Shown here: positions 1-11,364 of the stretch, piece after piece
Layout of the letters: each line of letters starts with the position of its first letter
How positions within the stretch are numbered: position 1 is the stretch's first letter
Assembly (NCBI GenBank): GCA_946122785.1
Contig: CAMGYJ010000010.1
Coordinates: 34,265,608 to 34,329,607 of the forward strand
Length of the DNA stretch: 64,000 bases
Origin: Linum tenue
Lineage: Eukaryota; Streptophyta; Magnoliopsida; Malpighiales; Linaceae
Direction: 5' to 3'
The notes under the pieces: generated by a model
The model's database searches: none
Seen by the model: the letters and a program-made list of their open reading frames with translations, nothing else
Told to the model about the DNA's origin: nothing
Translations under genes and position numbers: made by a program

Positions 1-707
1 CACACACGTTGGGCTTACCCCATGTTTAAGATTTTTGATGATTTCGACATGGAGGACCAACTGCTTTTCATTTCCCACATGAGCACCCTGTTCAATACAC
101 GAGTCCATAACACAATTCAAACAGAGTCCACATTACCACATGAATTCAACGGTCTTAGCTCCACTAATTCACAAAATCAACTAACACAGCAGAGAGCTAG
201 ATAGGAAAAATCTTATACTTCAACATCCTCCATAGTGCTACACTACCTCCCTAGGTTGCACATTACTACAGAGACTGTCAATTCAAAGCATACTGAGCAG
301 ACAATTTGCATGGAGACACGTACTTGGAGCCCTCAAATTTAAAAATTTGGACAGTGAACTAGGCTCCAAGCACACAAACAGCCAAACATTCACCCGCATA
401 CATAATCGAACACCCCCCCACACTTAAGCACGACATTGTCCTCAATGGAGGAAAGATAAGGAGGGTAGAACGAAGTTATCAGATCAAGGGTGAATGCTGG
501 TGGATGGGGCAGGCGGTGCATTCTAGGAGGAGAGCGTAGTCGGAACACAAACACCCCACAAAATCTCACAAAGGTTGAGTTATTGACTCTAAAATCAAAG
601 AACAAAACTGACTCAACCGAGGAGAAATAGAGAAAGAAATGCAAACTGACTGGTTGGGTTGCCTCCCAACAAACGCTTCTTTCACGTCGTGAGCCGGACG
701 ATGGCTC

Positions 708-1898
708 CTAAGTTTCGGTCCACCCCAGAACCTCTTTGAAGTTGAGGTTCTCGTTGATGAGGTGGAGTCTCAAGTCACGAGCATGTGGTGTGGCAGGTGA
801 TGAAGGCTCATGCACTTGATGCAGATGAAGTCTCCACCCTCGAGACCTCTTCTTCTCTTCTCTCGTCTCATTGCCCCAAACCAGATATGACAGCATCGAT
901 TGGCCACCACCACGTCCACCAAGAGGGACCGATGTCGATGTGGCCTTGGTCTGGCAAAGAGACACTGCAAATGGGTCCTTGCTAAGTAGTTTCTCGAAGT
1001 TTGGTGGAGATATCAAATGTAACTCATGGCCGGTGCATGCCTCTTCCACCTCAACTCCGTCCTCAGCCTGGACGCCAATTGCTTCTTCAACCCCCCTTTC
1101 TTCTTCATGTGGTATCACCCCTGGGAAATGATCAAGAACTCCTTCTGCTTCACTTTCGTCATCCTCCACAACTTCTTTCTGCACCCTTTCTTGCTCTTCT
1201 TCTTCTATCACGGATTGGAGAGCAAGTTGCCAAGCAATTTCTTTCATGAGATCTTCTTGCATCTCCTCACTCATGCCCACCTCTTCAAAGCTCGATGTGG
1301 GATGTGGGAAGGGGTGGTCGGCTACGACAGGACATTCTTGATCATGATCTTCACGGGAGCTCTCCGTGATAACTTTTGTTTGCTCCACAATGTCCTTGTA
1401 GCCTTCTACTTCCTCCTCCTCCTCTAGTATGGTAGCAGAAGGGTGATCTGGAGCAGGTTGTGCACAAGATCGCTCAAGATCATCGACGCTCTTCTTAAGG
1501 CTCAGGAGGATCTCCTCTGTTTCACGATAGGCCTGAGTACAAAGATCCATCCTGACACATGATCTCTCACTGTCTCGAGCAAACTGCTCAATGAGAAGCC
1601 TCAATTCACAGTTTGGATCTGGCTGTGGAGTGTAGCATGGCTCTGCAGAATGGCCCGTGAAGGCCGCCATGGGTAACTCCAGCTCCGATGGCCCTTCTGG
1701 TTGTGGGAGAAATTCTTCTTGGTAATGAGGTTGTTCTTGATATGCCCAGGGGTGCGTTTGTTCTCCGTAGTAAGGGGGTTGGTACTGGAACCCGAATCCA
1801 TAGTCTTCTCCTCCTTGATTGCTCCAGGGAGTCTCAGGGTAATACCACTCGGATGGTGGTGGATACCCCCAATGATTGGAGAAGCCATGAGGATCCAT
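708..1898 (-). CDS. Retroelement ORF of unknown function (396 aa, acidic, Pro/Glu-rich)
   Basis: This is an uninterrupted 396-codon frame starting 119 nt after the primer-binding site, where gag would begin. The first ~75 residues are rich in Pro, Tyr, Trp and Gln (motif PPPSEWYYPE). Residues ~95-150 look helical (LIEQFARDSERSC). A long Glu-rich middle follows (runs EEEEEVEG and EEEEQERVQKEVVEDDESE), and the C-terminus is basic. I see no CCHC knuckle, protease or polymerase motif. I believe similar frames occur in other plant repeats but cannot confirm this here. Preservation of the full frame in an element without pol hints at selection or youth. It should not be annotated as a host gene. 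Confidence 0.6.
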   Translation of the reverse strand: MDPHGFSNHWGYPPPSEWYYPETPWSNQGGEDYGFGFQYQPPYYGEQTHPWAYQEQPHYQEEFLPQPEGPSELELPMAAFTGHSAEPCYTPQPDPNCELRLLIEQFARDSERSCVRMDLCTQAYRETEEILLSLKKSVDDLERSCAQPAPDHPSATILEEEEEVEGYKDIVEQTKVITESSREDHDQECPVVADHPFPHPTSSFEEVGMSEEMQEDLMKEIAWQLALQSVIEEEEQERVQKEVVEDDESEAEGVLDHFPGVIPHEEERGVEEAIGVQAEDGVEVEEACTGHELHLISPPNFEKLLSKDPFAVSLCQTKATSTSVPLGGRGGGQSMLSYLVWGNETREEKKRSRGWRLHLHQVHEPSSPATPHARDLRLHLINENLNFKEVLGWTET

Positions 1899-2016
1899 GA
1901 TTCAAATATGCACCAACAGAAACAAAAACACCCAAGTGAAAAGCAAGGGTGGAAAAGAAAAGAAAAGAAAAAACGCTAAAGTAACAAACTTCTGTCTTTC
2001 CTAATAATCTAGAAAG

Positions 2017-2034
2017 TCCCCGGCAACGGCGCCA
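2017..2034 (-). other. Primer-binding site matching tRNA-Asp 3' end
   Basis: The plus strand reads TCCCCGGCAACGGCGCCA, identical to the 3' end of plant tRNA-Asp(GUC) including CCA, so the minus strand carries its 18-nt complement. It sits 6 nt inside the LTR edge at 2041. tRNA-Asp priming is known for Athila-like plant gypsy elements. It fixes the element orientation as minus. Confidence 0.85.
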
Positions 2035-2040
2035 AAAACT

Positions 2041-3435
2041 TGACACGCCAAAACACAACACCAAACTGCGACCAAGTGTAAATCGCAGTCCGGGAATGCA
2101 GTAACAGGCAAGTTCTATTATCAACCCGGGGTCTAGATCTACTGCTTACTCCGTGATTATCTATTATCTAGCCAACTAATTCGATTGATTGTTGTTTAAA
2201 GCAAAAGCAGTAAGAAAGCAGGAAATGGTTCGGTTTTCAAAAGCAGGAAAGAGTCACTCGGGAATGAGTCCCCCTAGCACCTTAGTTAGGTTCAATTCTA
2301 ATTCCCCTGGGTTGATTCACTGTTGATTAGACTGCGGAAGATCCGACAGTAGCTTGGAATCTCTTAAGCTGACCAAGCCCTCTCAGTCTAACTACCCGGC
2401 AGACGACTAGTCTTCACCGGGATAGAAAGCTGAGGCTATGAACACAGAACTCCACTACTGGAATTGAATTCCAGTACAAAGCAGTAAACTGGCTAACTCT
2501 CGTATAGCCAATCTCCTACTATCGAATGAAGAGGCTCTAACAACCTAATCAGATTCTATCTATCTCAGGTTGCAGCAGAAATCGAGAAAAGCTGATCAGA
2601 CTTCAATCAATTCAATAAACATGCATCATTCGATTAAAACCAAACAGTATAATCATCCCAAGTCATTACAATCAAATCCCTAACACAAGGAACTAGGGTT
2701 CTTCATACCCAAGTGAGAGAAAGGTTCTACTCCATAGAGAGAGAGAGAGAGAGAGGAAAAAAGAAATCAGAGTAGTCATACTCATAAAGATGAGGAAAAT
2801 CTGCTCTGGGATGTCAATCTTCACTCCTGGGGACGCAATCGGCTTCAATGGTGAGAAATCCACTCCAAAATAGCTCCTAGGGTTTGTTCTTCGCTCTTTC
2901 TCTCTCTAAAACTCTGTTTTTGCTCTATAAACTCGAATGCCTCTTCCTTGGCTCGAATCTGCCTCCAAAAACCCGACTCTGGGAGAATTACGGGCTGAAT
3001 TACGGCCGTAATCACTGCCTGCCCGTAATTCGCCCCAAAACGCACGTTTCAATTACTCTGAAAGAGGAGGATCCACGCCCGTAACTCCACAATTACCGCC
3101 AGTATTTTAGGAATTACGGTTGTAATTCTGTGGAGGCTTCCCCGTAATTTTAGTGCCGAGAAGAAGTCTCGGGGAAAAGGCTCGGCAATTGTTTTACGGG
3201 CATGCCCTGACCAATTACGGTCGTAATTTGGCAGGGGCTGCCCGTAATTCCTCCTGTGAATCGCCATCTGACCTCCAAATGACCCGAAACTTGCGCCTAT
3301 GCTTCACTTTATGTGCTAGGGCCTGAAATGTGATAAAGGAACACAACCTAGCGTAAAATAGGCCAAAGAAGCGATAATGCAAGCTTAAACGATCAAGAAA
3401 CAAAGGGGAAAACATGTGCAAATATCGAGTCATCA
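2041..3435 (-). repeat. 5' LTR of the LARD-like element (~1.4 kb)
   Basis: On the minus strand the repeat begins TGATGACTCGATATTTGCAC and ends GGCGTGTCA beside the primer site. A second, diverged copy of the same LTR family lies at 31272-32717 with matching ends, the same polypurine and CT-rich patches and nearly the same length, which supports both boundaries. A GA-rich microsatellite (about 2740-2756) is inside. Confidence 0.75.
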
Positions 3436-3440
3436 CTTTT

Positions 3441-3836
3441 CCATACAGAGCTTACACACACAATCCAAAAGAGCATTGTACGACACAACACTGAGCTTAT
3501 CCACCCCTGTAAATCTCGCCTGTTAACCTTTTGGCCTCATCCAGTTTCCCATCAACACACCAACCTTTAATCAGCAGATCACAGATGTTCTCATCGGGGG
3601 AATATCTCATTAGCTATATTTTTCACCATCTTCTCAGCGTAATTCGCATGGCCATGATCACACAGCTTTCTGACCACCAGAGTAAGCGAGTCTCTATCGC
3701 GCTTAAACCCATAGTCTGCCTTCATCTTCCCAAAAAACTCCACAACTTGCTTAGACCTCCCTGCCCTGGCAAGCCTATCAACCATTGATTCGAATATTCT
3801 AGACCAAATAACACCTTTTCCCTGCACCAGCAGTTC
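3441..3836 (-). pseudogene. PPR protein pseudogene, copy A (truncated at both ends)
   Basis: The minus-strand translation gives P-class PPR segments: ELLVQGKGVIWSRIFESMVD, then GRSKQVVEFFGKMKADYGF, then a segment through LCDHGHANYAEKMVKNIANE, and after a frameshift CDLLIKGWCVDGKLDEAKR. An extra C near 3600 ends the frame after NEIFPR, and a 2-bp loss near 3500 creates a stop. The downstream coding side is cut by the LARD LTR after CVCKLCMEK, and the upstream side by the copia LTR after ELLVQ. It is about 90% identical by eye to copy B at 9238-10167, but the lesions differ. Confidence 0.75.
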
Positions 3837-4529
3837 TGTTGGGTTGGTCCAACTCACATGGTGGTTGGACTAACTGGTTTGAGTTTTGGTTGGTTTCTAG
3901 AAGATCCTCTATTATTAAAAATAGAGGAGTTATTATCTGGTCAAAAAGGAAAAGAGGAGACAACCTTTGGTAGAGATTCAGAAAGAGGAGATAAGGAAAA
4001 GAGAGAAGAAAGAAACAAAGAGCTGCAGTTTTTTCGTTTCTTCAGTAGGAAAGTATGTTCAAGTGAGCTTTATGGCAAATAGAACCGTTGGATCGTCTTG
4101 AAATTTGGACAGATGGTTCGGAATTATTTGGGCTTCATTTTGACTGGAGGGATCGTCGTTAAGATCTCTAGTTCTTCTGGAATCTCTGTTGGACAGAAGG
4201 TGTACGAAATCTGTTTTTGGGTACTTCTAAACCTCTCTTGGTCTTGGTCTTTTTCTTGTTATCCACCATGTTGGTGAGAGCTATTGTGGTTGATCGTTGA
4301 TCAAGAAGTTTCTTCTTGAGGTGTTTGTGATCTTTGATCAAGAAGTTTGTTCTTGAGGTGTTTGTAATCCTCTAGCTAGTCTAGAGAGGACTTGTAATCC
4401 CACAAAGTCTAGTGGAGTTGTGGCTTGGACAAAGGTCCCGTGGTTTTCCCCGATTTGGTTTTTCCACGTAAAAATCGTGTGTCTTGTGCATTCTATTCTT
4501 GCTTGTGGTTGCTGCCCCGTTTCTCAACA
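3837..4529 (+). repeat. 5' LTR of the copia element
   Basis: It starts TGTTGGGTTGGTCCAACTC and ends TCTCAACA, one base before the primer site. It aligns over ~640 bp with the 3' LTR (8620-9237) with scattered substitutions and small indels, including a tandem 'GATCAAGAAGTT' duplication near 4290-4345 that LTR2 has only once. The divergence suggests an old insertion. Confidence 0.85.
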
Positions 4530-4530
4530 T

Positions 4531-4542
4531 TGGTATCAAAGC
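4531..4542 (+). other. Copia primer-binding site (initiator tRNA-Met)
   Basis: TGGTATCAAAGC lies one base after the LTR end. It differs at one position from TGGTATCAGAGC, the complement of the initiator tRNA-Met 3' end used by most plant copia elements. Confidence 0.8.
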
Positions 4543-4571
4543 ATTAGGTTGTTTGGGGCTATGTATGGTAA

Positions 4572-7500
4572 ATGGAAAGAATGGATGACTCAAGTGAAAC
4601 AATGATCAAGTTGACATCATCCAACTACTCTATTTGGAAGCCACGGATGGAGGATATTTTGTTTTGCAAGGATCTCTATGAACCAATTGAAAATGGTAGC
4701 AAGAAGCCTGAAGACAAGATCGAGAAGCAAAGGGAGGTATTTCATAGAAAGGCAGTGGCAATCATTCGACAATGGATTGACCAAAGTATCTTTCACCATG
4801 TTGCAAAAGATACAAGAGCAGATGAATTGTACCAGAAATCGGAGTCCATGTATGAGAGGGAATCGGCTCAAAACAAAGCCTCACTCATTCGAAGAATTGT
4901 GAACTTGAAGTACAAGGATGGCCATAGTGCCTCATAGCATTTGAATGACTTTCAAGGGCTTGTGAACCTGCTAACTACTATGAAGTTAGCACTTGATGAT
5001 GAAGTGCAAGCATTGTTATTTCTTAGTTCTTTGCCGGATAGCTGGGAGACTTTGGTGGTCTCTCTTAGCAACTCAGCACCTAATGGCAAGTTGACGATGA
5101 GATTTTTCAAGGATAGCATGCTGAATGAAGAGGCAAGGAGAAAATAGTTGGGGATTACATCGGAGTCACATGCTTTGGTGGCGGATAATTATGGAATTTG
5201 TGGAAGAATTAGAAATTAAAATTTCAACTTCAAGAACTCTCGAAATCGAAGTAACAGTCGAGGGAGATCAAAAGGGAGATCAAAATCAGTGTCAAGACCA
5301 ATAGGAGAAATTACATGTTATCATTGCAACTAGCTCGGACCGGATACATGAGGGGAGAGTGCAGAACCTTGAAACGAGAACAAACTAGAGGAAAAGGTGC
5401 GGAAAACTGAGAAAAAGAAGATACTACTGGTGCTGCCATAGATGGTGATATGGTCATTTTTTGTGATGCTGGTTTTGTGAACCTTTCTTGTCAGGAGAGT
5501 AAATGAGTTGTTGACTCGGGTGCCTCTTTCCATGTGACCTCACGGGTTGAATTTTTCTCTACCTACACAAACGGTAACTATGGTTGTGTGAGGATGGATA
5601 ATGATGGTGCATCAAAGATTGTTGGCATGGGTGATATTCATCTAGAGACCAACACAGGTAGCAAGCTAGTCTTGAAGGATGTGAGACATGTTCCTGACAT
5701 GAGGCTGAATTTGATATCCACGGGAAAGCTTGATGATGATGTTTATATCAACTATTTTGGAGAAGGAAAATTGAAGCTCTCAAGAGGTTCTCTTGTGGTG
5801 GCTAAAGGCAAGAAGGAAAGTACGCTCTACATGTGGAATGCAAAACATAGAAAGGGATGAATCAATGTTGTTGAGAAAGATTCTTCCATTGAGCTTTGGC
5901 ATAAGAGACTCAGTCATTTGAGCAAGAAGGGGTTGTAAATATTGTCCAAGAAACAACTATTGCCCGGAGCTAAAGGTACTCTTCTTAAAACTTGTGTTGA
6001 TTGCTTATTCGGAAAAACTCATAGAGTTGCTTTTCATAGATTCCCACCTTCAAGAAGAAGTAAGGTACTTGATCTAATTCACACTGATGTTTGTTTTATG
6101 AGAGATAAAACTCTTGGTGGTGCAAGCTATTATGTTACCTTCATCGATGATCACTCAAGGAAGGTGTGGGCATATGCTTTGAAAAGCAAAGATCAAGTGC
6201 TAGATGTTTTCAAGCAATTTCATGCTGAAGTTGAAAGGGAAACCGGTCTCAAGTTGAAGTATGTAAGAGCTGATAACGGGGGTGAGTATAGAGGTCCATT
6301 TGAAAACTACTGCAGATTGCACGGAATCAAACTTCAGAAAGGTTTACCCAAGACTCCACAACAAAACTGAGAGGATGATAGAACAATCTGTAAGAGAATC
6401 AAGTGTATGCTTTCACATGCCAAGCTTCCTAAATCCTTTTGGGGAGAAGCAATGCAGACAGCCGTTGATCTAATCAACCTCTCACCATCAGTCCCTTTGG
6501 AGGGTGACGTGCCTCAACGAGTATGGACGAGAAAAAAATCTCATGCGAACACTTGCGTGTGTTCGGTTTCAAAGCCTATGTTCATGTTCCAAAAGATGAG
6601 AGAGCAAAGCTTGATGACAAAGCAAAGCCATGTATATTCATGGGCTATGGGCGTGAAGAGTTTGGGTACAGATTATGTGATCCTATTGCAAGGAAAAAAT
6701 TTCGGAGTTGGGATGTGATTTTTTTTTTTTTTGAAGATGAGACAAGTGAAGACGTCGAAAGGGGTGAAAGAAGAAAAATACAGCAACTGGTCCGGTTAAT
6801 TTGGAGTCTATATCTCCATCCCATATGCATGAAAACGATGAGGAAGTAGTGCATGATGAGCCCCAATGTGCACTAGATCAAGAAGTGCAAGGAGAAGAGA
6901 AATTGGAGCAACAAGAACAATTGAAGAAGAGCAACCTCTACCCAAACAAAGAAAGCTAACAAGAGATCACAAAGCTTCCACTTGGTACTCCCCTCACGAG
7001 TACCTATTGTTGACTGATGGGGGAGAACATGAATATTATCGAGAAGCTATTTCTCATGAAGACAAGGAGGGGAGTGGAATAAAGCAATGCAAGAAGAGAT
7101 GAAGTCTTTGCAAGAGAATCACACCTATGATTTGGTGAAGCTACCCAAAGGAAAAATATCACTTAAGAACAAGTGGGTCTACAAGTTAAAGACGGAGGAA
7201 ACTAGTTCAAACGCTTGCTTTAGAGCGCGACTAATTGTGAAGTGTTTTAACCAAAAAAAAGGTGCTCACTTTGAAGAAATTTTCTCTCCCGTGGTGAAGA
7301 AGTCTTCTATTTGAGTTGTGCTTGGGTTGGCTGCAAGTTTGGACTTGGAATTTGAACAACTCGATGTGAAGACGACATTTCTTCATGGTGCCTTAGAGAA
7401 AGAAATATACATGGATCAGCTGGAAGGGTTCGAGGTTAAAGGCAAAGAAGATCTTATATGCAGATTGAGAAAGAGCTTATATGGGTTGAAGCAAGTACCA

Positions 7501-8560
7501 AGGCAATGGTACAAGAAATATGACTCATTCATGGTCAACCACGGGTATGCAATAACTACCTCAGATCATTGTGTGTTTGTGAAGTACTTTGCTGAAAATG
7601 ATTTCATCATTCTCTTACTTTACGTGAAAAACATGTTGATCGTGGGTCGAAATGTTGGAGAGACTGATAGATTGAAAAATGATTTGAGTAAATCCTTTGC
7701 CATGAAGGACTTAGGACCTGCGAAACAAATTCTAGGGATGAGAATCTCTAGAGATCGAAGGAATGGAAAATTTTGGTTGTCTCAAGAAAGATATATTGAA
7801 AGAGTTCTTGAGAGGTACAACATGAGCAAGGCTAAGGCGGTTAGTACTCCACTTGGAGGACATTTGAAATTGAGTTTGAAGCATTGTTATACAAGTGAGG
7901 AAGAGAAAGAAGCAATGAAGAATGTGTATTATGCATCAGTTGTTGGGAGCTTGATGTATGCCATGGTTTGCACAAGACCGGATATTGCTCATGCCGTTGG
8001 TATTGTTAGTCGGTTTCTTTCCAATCCGGGGAAAGAACATTGGAGAGCAGTAAAGTGGATTCTTCGCTACTTGAGGGGTACTTCTAGAGTATGTCTATGC
8101 TTTGATAATGGAAAAACCATACTTGATGGTTATACCAATGCTAACATGGCAGGTGATGTGGAATCTATATAGTCGACTTCTAGATACATGATGAATTTTG
8201 CAGGTGCTGCAGTTTCATGGAAATCTAAACTGCAAAAATGTGTTGCATTATCAACAACAGAAGCCGAGTACATAGTCGTGACGGAAGCTTGCAAAGAAGT
8301 GCTATGGTTGAAGAAGTTTCTTCAAGAGTTGGGCATCAAGCAAGGGAGGTATGTGCTCTTTTGTGATAATCAAATTGCGATTCATCTTTGAAAAAATCCT
8401 ACTTTCCACTCAAGGTTGAAACACATAGATGTTCGATATCATTGGATTCGTGATGTTTTGGAAGAGAAGTTGTTGGAGCTCAACAAAGTGCATACAGATG
8501 ACAATGGTTCGGACATGATAACTAAATCTCTACCAAGTGGGAAACATATCTTATGTCGAG
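4572..8560 (+). pseudogene. Copia gag-pol polyprotein, inactivated
   Basis: Segments in order: gag (4572-5147, stop at ~4935), a broken zinc knuckle near 5320 (CYHCN then a stop), protease with DSGAS at ~5515 directly preceded by a TGA, GAG-pre-integrase and integrase (5880-6720, including HTDVCFMRD, DDHSRKVW and ADNGGEYRG), RT (7087-8172) and RNase H (8188-8560). There are at least eight in-frame stops or shifts. The RT catalytic YVDD reads YVKN (~7622) and the first RNase H acidic motif reads TNANMAGD instead of D-A-D. The element cannot encode active enzymes. Confidence 0.85.
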
Positions 8561-8580
8561 ATGAGGCAGGTTTGGTGCTA

Positions 8581-8597
8581 CCCCCCCCCCCCCCCCC
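8581..8597 (+). repeat. Poly-C tract (17 C) before the copia purine tract
   Basis: A run of 17 cytosines lies ten bases upstream of the GGAGGGGGAGA purine tract (8607-8617) that primes plus-strand synthesis next to LTR2. It may be replication slippage or an assembly-sensitive homopolymer. Confidence 0.8.
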
Positions 8598-8619
8598 ATA
8601 TGAGCTGGAGGGGGAGATT

Positions 8620-9237
8620 TGTTGGGTTGGTTCAACTCATATTGTGGTTGGACTAACCGGTTTGAGTTTTGGTTGGTTTCTAGAAGATCCTCTATTATTA
8701 AAAATAGAGAGAGTTATTGTCTGGTCAAAAAGGAAAAGAGGAGACAACTTTTCATATTTTGGATAGAGATTCAGAAAGAGAAGAGATAAGGAAAAGAGAG
8801 AAACAAAGAGCTACAGTTTTTCGTTTCTGCAGCAGGGCAGCCTGTTCAAGTGAGCATTTTGGAAAATAGAACCATTGGATCATCATGAAATTTGGACAGA
8901 TGGTTCAGAATTATCTGGGCTTCATTCTGACCAGAGGGACCGTTGTTCTGATCCCTATTTCATCGAGAATAGCTGTTTGACAGAAGGTGTACGAATCTAT
9001 TTTTGGGTACTTCTAAACCTCTCTTGGTCTTGCTCCTATTCTTGTTATCCACCATGTTGATGATGGCTATTGTGGTTGATTATTGATCCAAGAAGTCTGT
9101 TCTTGAGGTGTTTGCAATCCTCTAGCTAGTCTAGAGAAGACTTGTAATCCCACCAAAGTCTAGTGGAGTTGTGGCTTGTACAAAGCTCCCGTAGTTTCCC
9201 CCGATTTGGGTTTTCTACATAAAAATCGTGTGTCTTG
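8620..9237 (+). repeat. 3' LTR of the copia element (truncated)
   Basis: It begins TGTTGGGTTGGTTCAACTC and aligns with LTR1 up to AAAAATCGTGTGTCTTG, where similarity stops at 9237. The next base belongs to PPR coding sequence read on the minus strand (RMQSEA). The missing ~45-nt end and the lack of a target duplication indicate a deletion or recombination junction, not a normal insertion edge. Confidence 0.8.
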
Positions 9238-10167
9238 GCTTCAGACTGCATCCTAAAAGTAAAAGGGTCATTTTCCCTATAGGGCTTACACACACAATAA
9301 AAAAAGAGCATTGTACGACACAACACTGAGCTCAAATCCACCCCTGTAAATCTTGTCGGCTAGCCTTTTGGCCTCATCCAGTTTCCCACCAACACACCAA
9401 CCTTTAATCAACAGATCACAGTGATCTCGTCGGGGAATATTTCATTAGCTACATTTTTCACCATCTTCTCGGCGTAATTAGCATGACCATGATCACACAG
9501 CTTTCTCACCACAAAAGTAAACGAGTCTCTATCACACTTAAATCCATAGTCTGCCTCCGTATTCCGAAAAAACTCCACAACCTGCTTAGGCCTCCCTGCT
9601 CTGGCAAGCCTATCAACCATTGATTCGAATGTTCTAGACCCAATAACACCTTTTCCCTCCACCAGCAGTTCATGGGTCGCCTTAAAATCCTTCCGTCTAC
9701 CAAAATAATCAGTAAAAATGAGAATGTTTCATCTGTATGTTTAAAATCGAGATTACTGATCAACCATTGGTGGAATCCTAGTACAGCGCGACCAGCATTT
9801 GAGGAAAGACTGAGCGTTTGCAGGATCAGAGAAGGAGTTATTGAGCCGGTGAGATGGGAGAATCTTAGGCTGAGCCTCTGCGGGACTGGCAGGGAGTCGA
9901 CGGTTGGATTTGTGAGCAGCTCGGCGGATAGAGACTGAGCTACTGATTCTAGCTCTGAAATGGAAGCAGGGCTCGGGGATTGAGATTAAAAGTACCACGT
10001 TGAGAAAGTAACCGGAAGAAAGGAAGATTTAGGAAGATGATGAGAGGGAGCGAAAGTGGAAGAGATGGATTGGTGAGTCGAAGCCAGCAGAGAAGATGAG
10101 TAGGAGAAGAACTAGAAGTCAGAAGATAGCGAAGAAGCCACCGGAGTTGCGGAGATGGCGGCGACAT
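9238..10167 (-). pseudogene. PPR protein pseudogene, copy B (frameshifted)
   Basis: Reading minus from 10167 gives a Leu/Ser-rich targeting-like N-terminus, then GRAVLGFHQWLISNLDF, YFGRRKDFKATHELLVEGKG, TFESMVDRLARAGRPKQVVE and so on to the PPR segments CDLLIKGWCVGGKLDEAKRL and RENDPFTFRMQSEA. Frameshifts are needed near 9800, 9715 (a T homopolymer) and 9420. The 3' end is cut at 9238 by the truncated copia LTR. It resembles plant organelle P-class PPR proteins; the parent gene is not recognised. It extends ~500 bp further 5' than copy A. Confidence 0.75.
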
Positions 10168-10879
10168 TTTCCCAAAACTAAGGAAGCACGAAAAAGTTAA
10201 ACTACTATTTGGGTCTTTTGTTAGTAGATACTTATAGGGTTGGATTTAGAGCCACGCCAGCACAACTTGAATCTAAGAATTGAGGTTGCTGGGCTTTCTT
10301 TGGCTCACTTAAGTGAGTCCATGTGCATTTTTTTTAACAAAGTCGAGCCACGTGAGGGAGCCTCTAAAGGTGGTCCACTTTCATTTGGGCAGGAATTGGA
10401 AGAGGAAGGGAAGGATTTAGTGACAAAAAATGGACATTTAATGCTCAAACACTTTTTGTCTTTGTAGATCTTATATCTGTAAGTGTCATTTAGATATTAT
10501 TATGTGTTGATTGTGATATTACTTGTGTTGTCTCGATATTTGTTTTGAGGTGTTCGGATATTAGTTTGTGAAATACTTTTGGTCTTTATAGGTCTGATAT
10601 CTGTTAGTGTCACTTGGATATTAGTTTTTTTAAGATTTAATGTTTATGGTTCGGGTTTATGATTTAGAGTGCTCGGATATTAGTCTGGGCGGTATAAATA
10701 TTTATTTTTTCATGAAATTATATTATATGCGATGGATATTAGTTTGTGAAGTAATTGATATTGTGTCTTCCATCAAAACTAAACACACTAGCAAGTCCAA
10801 ACACATAAGGCTTGCAACCTTAGTTAAGGTTGCCCGCCGAGGGGGCATGGACCGAAGGCCTATGAAACAATAATTGTAG

Positions 10880-11040
10880 AAGAGTGAGGGTTTTGGGTTT
10901 ACGATTTAGTGATTAGGGTTTAGGGTTTAGTGATTATGATTTAGGATTTAGTTTTTATGGTTTAGGGTTTAGTGATTAGGGTTTTAGTGTTAGTGTTTAG
11001 GGTTTATTTTTTAGGGTTAAGGATTTAGTTTTTAGGTTTA
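10880..11040. repeat. Degenerate telomere-like repeats (block 1)
   Basis: There are many near copies of GGTTTAGGG and GATTAGGGTTTAG, variants of the plant telomere unit TTTAGGG, spaced irregularly and mixed with TTTAGTGATTAGGG. A similar block lies at 11365-11460. They are too irregular for a true telomere seed and are internal to the TIR shell. Confidence 0.7.
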
Positions 11041-11364
11041 GTTATTAGTCTTGTGGTCGGATATTAAACTGGGTGGTGTTTGTATTTGTTTTGCAATGAA
11101 TGGATATTTGTTTAGGTGGTTCGGATATTAGATTTGGTTTGAATTGATATTAGTTTATGTTTTTCGGCTATTTGTCGGGGACGTTTGGATATTTGTTTTC
11201 TCATTAATTGATATTAGTTCATTTGCCATTTTAATTACTTTTGTCACTATTACCATGTGACCCTTGTTTGTCACTATTCTAATGGGGCACTTTTGGTAAC
11301 TATTCCTGATGTGATCGTTTGTTTATTTAAGAATCTAGCATCACACACGTAGCCAACCATATTA

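Larger units (their letters stand above)
1..3435 (-). mobile_element. Non-autonomous Athila/Tat-style LTR retrotransposon (LARD-like), 5' part
   Basis: Read on the minus strand, the element runs LTR (3435-2041), primer-binding site (2034-2017), a short leader, a long ORF (1898-708) and then noncoding sequence to the window edge. At about 655-690 lies the 'TTGGGAGGCAACCCAACCAG' sequence, and at about 415-450 'GAGGACAATG' followed by 'TTAAGTGTGGGGGG'. From memory these motifs normally lie after pol in plant Ty3/gypsy elements. No protease, RT, RNase H or integrase lies between the primer site and them, so the element looks non-autonomous. The other end is outside the window. CTTTT at 3436-3440 is the presumed target duplication. 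Confidence 0.7.
3837..9237 (+). mobile_element. Ty1/copia retrotransposon, decayed, 3' LTR end missing
   Basis: LTRs lie at 3837-4529 and 8620-9237, with a primer-binding site at 4531-4542 matching initiator tRNA-Met and a purine tract at 8607-8617. The internal order gag, protease, integrase, RT, RNase H is that of Ty1/copia. LTR2 lacks the last ~45 nt present in LTR1 and runs straight into PPR coding sequence. No matching target duplication is found (AGTTC on the left only). The domain sequences are closest in style to the Tnt1-like (Tork) lineage, which is a guess. Confidence 0.85.
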
